Shown piece by piece: positions 55,441 through 64,000 of a DNA stretch of 64,000 bases. Below the pieces are notes generated by a model that worked only from the letters and a program-made list of their open reading frames with translations, did not search any database and was not told where the DNA came from. Position numbers and translations under genes: made by a program. Location of the stretch: NCBI GenBank assembly GCA_936440205.1, contig OW387135.1, forward strand, positions 36,620,792 through 36,684,791. Direction: 5' to 3'. Position 1 is the first letter of the stretch; the number at the start of each line of letters is the position of its first letter. This DNA comes from Lepidonotus clava. Taxonomy: Eukaryota > Annelida > Polychaeta > Phyllodocida > Polynoidae.

Positions 55441-58400
55441 ATAGGTCGGAGGCGATTTGCATTTTCCTCATATCGATCTGGGCGTAATCTCTCTCGATTG
55501 TCAAGTGGTAAATACACTCGACATGTCAAGTGGAGAAGCAGTTGGCAAACATTGCGCGCCCAAGACTGACATTCACCCTGCCTGCCCCAGCCACAGCGTA
55601 CACAATACGGCAGGGTTTGCCCACCCGCCCGCCGAGGGATAACAGCAACACTGCTCTCCATATGTCCCAGCCATAATCGTCAAATGAGAAACAGATTTGA
55701 TTTAGCCCTTCCTTCCTCCTTCAACACAACATACAGCATGCGTGTGCGTTTTTGAGTGGTATCCAAGTTTTGATTAAATAATCAGAAATCAACATTGACA
55801 TCTTATATTATTGGGCCCACGAATTATGATAATTTGACTGATTCAAGTGGTACTTGATAAATCAATTCAATGTTGACTGGACACACGGTCCAGACTTTCA
55901 ACAGTCTGAATACAGCAGGAAATAAAAAAATAAGCAGATTTCCTCTACTATATAGCTAGTCTAGGTCTACAGTGTTGAGTGCCGCGACGAATGGAATGCA
56001 TTTATCGCTTCTATCGAGCCTCGCCGACTACTTTGCCCTTTCCCCCTGGCCCCGTTGAGCCCCGTACAAACGAGCCTATTAGGGAGAATATCTAATTCTA
56101 GTAGTGACCAACCTTCTCCCCATCAGCACCACATTATGATGGAAACAAATCTGCAGCCCGCCAATGCCAATTGCAACCCAGGAAAATTGCATTGGGTGTC
56201 AGGATTCGAAGTCAAGCCACAGCGAGCGATCCGGAGTTTGAGGGTCTTAGGGGCCCGCCTAACTAGGAGTGGGGCGTGAGCGGAGTGGTTAACACATGTA
56301 GGCCGACGGCCTCGGTCCTGTTTATTTGCCTTCCATTTCTTTCACCTTGCTATCATAAGAAACCAAGCCAGCATTTATAAGCAATACATGAGTGCCAGCA
56401 TCCTGATTGAAAGCACAAACCCCGTGCGGAGAATTATAATCACAACTTTTTCATTCTGTTTTCCAGACAACCGCATGGGACAACGAATCTGCCTTAAAGG
56501 ATCTAACGACAAAACGCAATTACCTCTTAAACATTTGGAAGACAAAGCTGAATTTCCTGAGAGTGCCTGATTAAGAAGTCCTCCCCAATTTCTCCGAATG
56601 GAAGGCTTCTCCAAACCAAAGGCAGGCTGATTGAGACTTCAGTACCCGCAGAAATTGCCAACATTTGCCCACCACAACATTAACTGGGACAATTGTGAGC
56701 CGGACCAGTAAGGAGGGGCCTGCCGTCACCCTGGAGGAATAAAACACTGACATGCAGGGGATAAGTGCATTTTTCCCTGCAAAGATGATCAAGTCTTCGG
56801 CCTGGGAATTCCCTTTTGTCGTGCCTGTCTCTTTTTGATTTTGATTTTGTTTAACTACCTGCTTGTCTTTCTCTTGTCATAATGTCATGAGGCTTCTTCT
56901 GGTCTTTCTGAGGTTCCAACGCCAATTCCCCTATTAATCAATCAATATTAGTTCTTATTAGTGCATAAATGGTTGTTTACTGTTTTTGTGCTGATTCATA
57001 ACTTATGTGATGTTCATGTTTAAACGACCAAACTCTTTTATTCGTCTTATCCATACCCTGACTTCATACTAGATTGCTATTGATGGTCATTATTTCTTTC
57101 TTTCGGCAGGGTCTCGTTTCACGACTGAATCTGTTTTAGTCTTTGAAGATATTGTATACTTTCTTTCGGAAGCACCCTCACTAGAGGTTATAATAATTAT
57201 AAAGAGCAATTGTGGAGCCCTTGGTTGCACCCACCGAGTAGTTTTTACGATGGACTTTTCCTCTAGATAGGGAGGCACTAATAGCCAATCCTGAACTCAT
57301 TGCTTCCCTGAATGACAGAAATATCAAACATAGATGGAACAAACATTGTTCTATATTCCAATTGTACATTATACTATTTTCTTGTAACTAGTTCATTCTA
57401 CCCTCCATTGCCAAGTTGTTGGACACTGTCGACGGGATGGACATTTGGTTGCATCAGAGGAAGTAGCATTTCCGATTACATCCAGCGCCTATTTACCGCT
57501 GCAACGTAAAATCTAGTTACCAACAGAAACCCCTCACCTCTTAAACCCTCATCCCCTTCCATTCCTTCTGCCATCACTACTCACCCACCTACAGTCCCAC
57601 CTACACACCATTCTCTGTTCTCCCGGTTTCCCCCTCCCCAACGACCCGGTAGCTAGATGTGCGTGTGCCAAGTTGATTGGACACCACAAAGAGACAGGGA
57701 GGGGGACGGCCACCGCCAACTTATTCTGGCCCATTCTGCTTTTGCTTTTGTGTCCCGCGTCTCTCACTCCTCCTCACAGCTGGCTAAAGTGAACCGCGGG
57801 GAAAATCATCCTGCTTCTGGGGATGAAGTTAGGGCAGGGGCAGAGTGGATGGGAGCCACGAGCCCGTCTCCGACCAGCGATAGGATTGTAGTATATGGAG
57901 TAACTAATACAGATACATTGCCCTCGTCAATAACGCGCTGAATCTGAGCCCATTGACACAGCAGCGAGCACCTCTTCTCTCATATTACCTCCTACCCCTC
58001 ACATGCCCCGCGGGGAAGACCAATAGGGGAAGACAAGCTCGTCAAGGTGCCTCCCGATTCCTCGACTAGGGGGTGTAATTTTGATATATCAGCCGAGGAG
58101 GCCGTTACAGAGCCTTGATGAAGCCGACCTAATCATGATTTGTTCCTGCGCCGCCGATGACTGCTGATCAACTGGGCATGACATAGCGGAAGCTGCTTTG
58201 TTTCTCATCATCGCTGCTTGACCAATTTTCCTTCATTAGCCGCCAGGTGGCCGTGTCCTTGCGGGCTTTGTGGGTGGGGGGGCTCCGTCACCCGGACACC
58301 CACACCGGGGGATTGGAAAAGAATTGGTGGAGTCTTTCCGAACATTGTTGCCTTCTTTCTTATTGGAATCCTTGTGTTGTGTCTTTGTAGCTTGAAAATC

Positions 58401-59153
58401 AATTACGTGGCCCCTGAAATCGGTCAAACGAGTGCGGGAGTCGTATATCCGGTAAGTCTATAAGATGGGGGGGGGGGCGTCTCCTGACGTTGGTTCCTAT
58501 ATCTCCTTGGTTTGGGAAATAGTTTCGTTACATTGCACTTCTGCGTGTCTGATGTTATTACTCAAAGACGTGTACCTACTGCATGTGGCCAGCCTGGTGG
58601 GGCACGAGCATTGACCCCCGCGAATTACCAGAATACCCTCTACAACAAGTTACAGCCGATGATGACAGGGCAACAATCAGAGGCAGGAGCGCCCGATAAT
58701 AGGGGAAACTTGGCGAGTACCAACAACGCCTGACCTACACCAACCAATCGTCCCGTGGACTGCACAATGATATACGGCGGAATAGAAGTACCGGGCGAAC
58801 TTAGAGTAAGAAGCAAAAGACCAACCTGATTCCTCGAGAGTCCACCAGCTCATGGGCCTACCAAGGGCCGTTTAGATATGGGTCCTATTTATACTTCCTC
58901 ACCCTGTATGTTTGTGCATAATATATTCATATGCTTGAGGGCAAATCCTCCATAATTGGTTTGTTACAGTCACGGAGGACTACAAAACCTGTCATCATAA
59001 TAACATTTCTGTCATCAGGCATAATGGTCAGAACTCATGTAGATAATGAGGATGATTTCAAAAGACAGGAAATTATCTGTATTGTCCGGGATGACCGAAC
59101 TCAAGGCTAGGGAAAATAAACAATATGAAACAAAGCTGTACTATGACATTTAA
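55441..59153. other. Non-coding; possible regulatory block 56360-56800; CTCF-like site at 58240
   Basis: No gene recognised. 56360-56800 has even complexity, few stops on both strands and repeated TGATTGA words, typical of an enhancer-like element. CCGCCAGGTGGCCGT (58240-58254) matches 13 of 15 CTCF positions on the + strand. An 11-base G run lies at 58467-58477. A small inverted repeat of TCAACATTGA flanks about 55790-55875. Confidence 0.35.
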
Positions 59154-60009
59154 CCCCTTCCACCTCATAAGGCCATATTTGGCCACCACATGAGTGTTAC
59201 CCATAAAATGGCACCTCTTTTTAGGTTTTATTCTGATTATAAAATGGATATTTCACCTACACTCATGAGGTCAATATCAAAATATTCCCAAAGTTCCAAG
59301 GAACCTTACACTTTTTGTATTATTATTCTATGATGCTTAGATATTTTAGAACATGTGTTCCAGTCAAGGCCGGTAAGGTCAATATAGGGCAGATCTGCCT
59401 ATTATGGGAAATCAGCCTCTTGAAAGCATTAATTAAGGAATTATTGGTGGAAAAACATTTTTCCATCTAATTTTATGGAAAAGTTTGACTTAGATAGAAA
59501 ATTCCTGAGAATTCAATGATTTTTATAAAAATATCAAATCTTTTGCAAATGATGCATTATGGGAAATTTGCAATGGAATGTTTTTTTCACAGAAACCCTT
59601 CATATAATAAGGTTGCTAGGTTGCCATGGTTACAGAAAAAAGAACGTTTCGTGTGAGTGGAAAAATGTTCATAGGTAATGTGGGAAATATATTTTTCTGC
59701 TTTATATTTCAAACAGTTAGATAAAAGACCAAGTCAATCAAAAGTTATTGTTTTTTTAAACATTTTTCTGAATAAGAAATGCTTTTTATTCTAAATATAC
59801 AAGGTCAAGTTAAAGTTACCATAACATGGAAACAAAGATGACTACCAGAACAAGGGGGTTTCTATTGTACAATAAGTAGGAAAGTTAAAACGACCATATC
59901 TAAGCTTCTAAAAGGAATATTTTCAAACGGTTTGCAGCTTTAGAAAGCATTTCTTCTGTAGTCCACACACATTTTATCTATTATCCCCAGGAATAGAGGG
60001 TTGAAGGGG
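59154..60009. mobile_element. piggyBac-type non-autonomous element (TTAA duplications)
   Basis: The element starts CCCCTTCCACCTC and ends GAGGGTTGAAGGGG, inverted copies of each other with a mismatch and a 1-base offset. It is flanked on both sides by TTAA (59150-59153 and 60010-60013). A TTAA target duplication with termini beginning CCC is diagnostic of the piggyBac superfamily. The 856 bp inside are AT-rich and non-coding, with GGCCATATTTGGCC near the left end, so the copy depends on a transposase from elsewhere. Confidence 0.8.
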
Positions 60010-60013
60010 TTAA

Positions 60014-60679
60014 TATGTTTTTTCCCTGCTAGTATGTTTTATCAACCTTTACATTATTTCACTAATAGCCCATTAACCTTTTTGGGTAAAGTTACTGTAA
60101 ATTGAAGGATGGCCAATTTGATATATATATATACTTGTATTCTCGGGCATTAATTCTGGAAATATCTTCATATCCATGTATCCATACATACTTTGTATAC
60201 ATATATGAATATAAAATTTGCATATTCCGGTGTTTTGAAATTATGTACATGTATGTACGTGTTTGGATGTTTCTTTTTGTATGTGTTTCTGTATGCTTGT
60301 TATACATACATGCATGTCTATGTAAACATGTTTGCAAGTTGATCTTTTATAATATCTCTATTTCATAGCTGAAAGTATATAACAGGACAATATCTCCACC
60401 ACTCATACATTATGCGTATAGATTAAGTTGAATCTTTTTTATATTGACAACTTAAGGATCCTCCATAACATTGGGTAAACATCAAGATATTACCATGTGA
60501 GTGACTAATAGGGGCGGGCTACTAAGTTGGCCACTCTATGGTCAATAATGGAATGGAGAATAAGCGTGATAATCTGAAAACAATAATATGAAAGCGGAGC
60601 ACATGGGTCCTCTTACGTGTCACAGTATTTAACTATTCTCCCAAGTCCCAAGCTTACTTGTGCTAATAATAATTTGGAA
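60014..60679. other. AT-rich non-coding stretch
   Basis: TATATA runs at about 60121-60133 and repeated ATGTATGTA-type words to 60310. A POU octamer ATTTGCAT lies at 60216-60223. Both overlapping open frames (81 and 88 codons) reflect the repeat and are not called. Confidence 0.4.
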
Positions 60680-60711
60680 TATTTATTGTTTGCATGAGCT
60701 TGGGTAATCCC
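60680..60711. promoter_or_regulatory. FOX-type site next to an OTX/bicoid-type palindrome
   Basis: TATTTATTGTTT (60680-60691) contains forkhead core sequence, TTTGCATG follows it directly, and GGGTAATCCC (60702-60711) holds the K50-homeodomain core TAATCC with near-symmetric flanks. The tight cluster looks like an enhancer fragment, possibly within a larger conserved block at 60660-60790. Confidence 0.3.
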
Positions 60712-61199
60712 AAATGAGAGTTTACATGGAGATATGTGCCAATGGCAATGGTGACTTGGTGCACTGGGAGAATTGGGACATGATAGGCCCACTCCATATC
60801 TGTGAAAAGCGGTAAAAACTGGAAAGTAGAAAAAAATTAATGTATATAATATATATAAATATAATATATAGCCGGTCAGGTCTACGAATATATATCTATA
60901 AATATATAAAACATATAATTATATATATAATATGAAGTATGGGGTCCATATTAGTTGCTGAATGCTAAGTGTGATTAATTACAGGTCAGTAATCAATACA
61001 AGTATTCTATGCTCGACCGATGTGGATTAACTATAGTGTAATCAAATGGTCCGCTGATCCTGAGGCTGTTTTAATAGCAATAGATTCGGGTGGGGCGGAC
61101 ATACTGCACTTAATTCGGCCAGCGCTAATACCGGGAAACTGGGAAACAAAACGTGTCTATAATTCACCCAGACGTCGGGTGTAAAACATCATTAAAGGC
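60712..61199. other. Non-coding with AT dinucleotide-rich stretch
   Basis: 60838-60935 is almost entirely A and T with TATATA repeats, broken by a short GCCGGTCAGG. No gene recognised. Confidence 0.5.
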
Positions 61200-61565
61200 A
61201 GAGAAGGGTGGCCGCGTAGCTACACCACAACATTCTGTCAATCTTGGCGTTAAATGAGATAGCCGAGCCCAGCCTCCTAGCGTCTCCCACTAGTGGACGC
61301 CTCTCCCGGGCTTCCCTTCTTCTGACTCAGAGCAGATTTAATCCGGACCGACAATTCCAAACTAAATCACGTCAGTTTTGGGTGAACAAGAAACGAGCTC
61401 GAGGGGCGCGCACATTCAAAGCCTGCGCTATTTCATTAGGTGCGATTGACAAGGGCCCATGCCCGTTTTGCCTTTTGAATCGAATCTTCATTGTGCTGAG
61501 CAATAACAACACTTCCTCCATGAACATCGCTCAAAAAACGGGTGAATGTAAGGAGAATGATTAGT
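61200..61565. other. Balanced-composition block, possible conserved non-coding element
   Basis: A + frame is open for 106 codons (61244-61564), but the translation has no domain. The block's composition differs from its AT-rich flanks, and it contains CATTGTG and AACAA words typical of SOX sites. It could be an unknown exon or a regulatory element. Confidence 0.25.
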
Positions 61566-63838
61566 TGTTTTTTAGCTTACATTTTCCCCGTCGCGTGATT
61601 GTGAACTAGAAATGGGACGAGTCAAATTTGCGATCGTGGGTTTGTTCAAAGGAGACCAAGACCACCCAGACATCATGATTATAAAGCTATTGCAAATCAT
61701 CGGGAATTTGGAGTTCGGGTCACAGAAAGCACACATTATTTACCTTCGAGCCCCCGTCTGAACCCACTTCATACCATGATTATGTGACCTACCAAATCGC
61801 ATTATATAGGTGAGACCCATCAGTGATTAATTACATCTCGCTTACGTTATGTAACTCGTGCAAACCAGAATATTATCACCTGGTCCGATTTGGATTATTA
61901 CAGAAGTATTATGTAGCCAGGCGACTGCTCTGTGTGTACAGCAAAAGGTAGCTTTCTACCAATGTATAATATCTCACCATGCATCGTAATGGCCTAAATT
62001 CCATGTCCAAACCGTTATTTTCATAGTCTTAACTGGTTTTAATCGAAACACGTATACTGATATGGTACATTATAATTGGATTTCAGAATCTTTGGATTTT
62101 AGAGTTCTTGAAGGGGTAAAAGTTATTATGAACGATATAACTTATCATAATGACTAATGAATAAGGAGGAATTTGGATTTTACAATAATGGAGTGGGCGT
62201 CAAACTGTGTTTAATCGAAACAATAGAAGCAGACCAAAGCAAATAATCAACGGGTTGAAAACAAAGCATGTAAAACATGGGCTATGTGGGAAGGGCCACA
62301 GTAAATCTTTTGAACAGGTGGACCATCGAGTGACTTTCTAAAGGTATGATGCAAATCATGATCGGGACGACTTAAAAAAAGTGTCCCATGCGTCATGGCG
62401 AACGACATGGAATGAATAGAGTTATGCTGCTGTTGAATTTTAAACAACACTTTACTTCATTTTTTCAAGGCCTGAATTAGCGTATGCTTCTCCTTTGCAT
62501 TTATGACGAAGAGAAACTATGACACAATTATTGCTATGTCATGCAAACTAGCTAGAAATTTATATGTTTATAGTGCAGGTTTAGAAATCAATAGTATAGT
62601 TCCTTTTAGTTTTGATAAAAGCCATGCTTATCCTAAACTAGTTATCCACTTTGGTAATACGTGTTAATTAGGCGTTAAGTCTTTCATAATCTTTCCCCTT
62701 CAACAATGCCACATCCCTTCATTACAGGCCTAGACGAAAGGCTTAACACATTACTAGCTACTCAAACCCTACCCTACCAAGCAGCAAGGATTCGACCCAC
62801 TTTCTTGAGATTATTTGTATCCATGGTAGTGAAAGTCGTTTGTTACGGATCTACGATCTGGGCTGAACAACAATATATGCACTCTTTGTAGGTGTTTTAA
62901 AGGGCCCTTATACTAACACTAGATGGGTTATTAAGTACATGAAAGTAGATGTTGCCAGAATATATGAGTGTTCTTGGAGTTTATGACTTGTGATTCGGGG
63001 GTAAATTGGCAATTATTTTCAGTATTAGATGCGGCCACAGAGCTTTACATGATTATTTTAGTCCGAAGAAAAAATACAAACAGGAAGTATCAACAAAATT
63101 AATCTTGCTCATGAATGTTATGTTTGAGATTTTCATCGTGTAAGATAGTTAACAATCGACTAAGTGTCTGTGCAACACCATTCATTTAATAGAATTTAGA
63201 TTGTACCTGTTTTTTCAGCTATATGAAATTATCGTTTACTTGTTTTATGCGTTCTGAGCAATAGCACTGACAAGGAGAAGCATGTCCGTGTCAAAAGACA
63301 AACATTTTCAAAACGGTCAACCCAAACTGATATCCTTCCTTATTCGGCCATTACAGGTTAAGGTTTATCACGAAATATCAGTGCATATATGTTTCCAACT
63401 AAACTAATTCAAATAGAGCCCAGATTATTCAATGTAACCTTGGTTATGAAATCTTATAACCCGAATGAAAGTTTTCAGAACCTCAGCAGCTATAAAAGCC
63501 CATTTGCCATAAGAGACATTTCCAAACAACGACAGTCTGTGTCGTGTCTTCCTTAAAATGAATAGAGCTTTTCGATTAGCTTACAATCCCGTACAGAATT
63601 GAATTGTGGATTTAATAAGGCCAATCATTCAAAGCAAGATCCGATGAAACAGAAAAATATAAGTTTTGCCGATTCCAGTTAGTTTAGTTTTGGGAACAAA
63701 ATTTTTCGTTTATATTTATATGTTTTGCCCAATTTAGGAAGGATGTTTTGCATCCCTGGGTGCTGTTCCTCACCTAGCCGATTAGCTTTCTATACGATGC
63801 CTATGACGTTTTCTCTGCACAGTCTTGAACGTATTTAT
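61566..63838. other. Non-coding AT-rich stretch
   Basis: No gene recognised. A POU octamer ATGCAAAT is at 62349-62356. Confidence 0.45.
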
Positions 63839-63910
63839 ATACATACATACATACATACATACATACATACATACATACATACATACATACATACATACAT
63901 ACATACATAC
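63839..63910 (+). repeat. (ACAT)18 microsatellite
   Basis: A perfect tetranucleotide run of about 72 bases. The repetitive Ile-His-Thr-Tyr and Met-Tyr-Val-Cys translations on the two strands are artefacts of it. Confidence 0.95.
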
Positions 63911-64000
63911 AGTTATCGAAAGCTTGTGTGGGTGTGGGCCGGGGGGACTCTGAAGATTATAACTTTTTGTGGAAAGCCCTTCTGTCATGTGTGATGGCCT

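Noticed and set aside
55789-55876. Inverted TCAACATTGA words about 80 bases apart, possible tiny MITE
   Set aside because: Ten-base arms alone are not enough, and no target duplication is seen.
56285-56330. GAGCGGAGTGGTTAACAC resembling a tRNA A box
   Set aside because: No matching B box at the right distance and no acceptor stem.
63725-63994. Frames with repeated IHTY or MYVC
   Set aside because: Produced by the ACAT microsatellite.
1-64000. CRISPR array, bacterial operon, rRNA or telomeric repeats
   Set aside because: Looked for and not seen. No direct-repeat/spacer pattern, no rRNA-like core, no TTAGGG array; the content is eukaryotic.

Overview
This is a metazoan nuclear window with no recognisable host protein-coding gene. 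The organism is most likely a marine invertebrate, perhaps a lophotrochozoan such as a mollusc or brachiopod. That reading rests on the style of its CR1/L2-like LINE (an ORF1 with an esterase-like domain and a NADAR domain), on short palindromic DNA-transposon derivatives, and on CA/GT and ACAT microsatellites. The phylum is an inference; there is no host exon to anchor it. About 60 kb is non-coding, with AT-rich background interrupted by GC-rich, CpG-bearing islands. The layout suggests a gene desert or a large intron/intergenic regulatory region.

The main coding content is one LINE at about 16284-21670. From 5' to 3' it carries an ORF1 tail with a NADAR domain (one frameshift near its end), an SGNH-hydrolase-like ORF whose expected catalytic serine position is Glu, and an ~800-bp spacer of degenerate tandem monomers. 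That spacer holds five exact mini-hairpins of two covarying types. A complete 957-codon ORF2 (APE endonuclease plus reverse transcriptase) follows, then a 3' UTR with hairpins, AATAAA and a poly(A)-like tail. The 5' end looks truncated or rearranged. The NADAR-SGNH-EN/RT combination is the most unusual system here. NADAR enzymes act on ADP-ribosylated or N-glycosidic substrates, so a retroelement that encodes one may be modifying or defending its nucleic acid.

Other mobile DNA: a piggyBac-type non-autonomous element with TTAA duplications (59154-60009), a 683-bp MITE with 14-bp terminal and 15-bp subterminal inverted repeats and an embedded (GT)29 (43823-44505), a 133-bp palindromic MITE (6159-6291), and two short LINE 3' tails (about 15395-15465 and 29965-30050) that share a hairpin motif. 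Tandem repeats include a 183-bp repeat at 8130-8660, a minisatellite with 60-bp order at 35930-36425, a ~15-bp minisatellite that reverses polarity at 37073-37474, and several microsatellites.

Possible regulatory content: promoter-like motif clusters at 21935-22003 (CCAAT, TCTCGCGAGA, CTCF-like), 31322-31512 (ETS plus ATGGCGGC and a donor-like site) and 42325-42565 (E-box, ETS, NRF1-like, then AG|GTAAGG). There is a perfect NRF1 palindrome at 44847, a full CRE at 47791, and four good CTCF-like matches all on the + strand. These are motif readings only. No conservation, expression or chromatin data were available.
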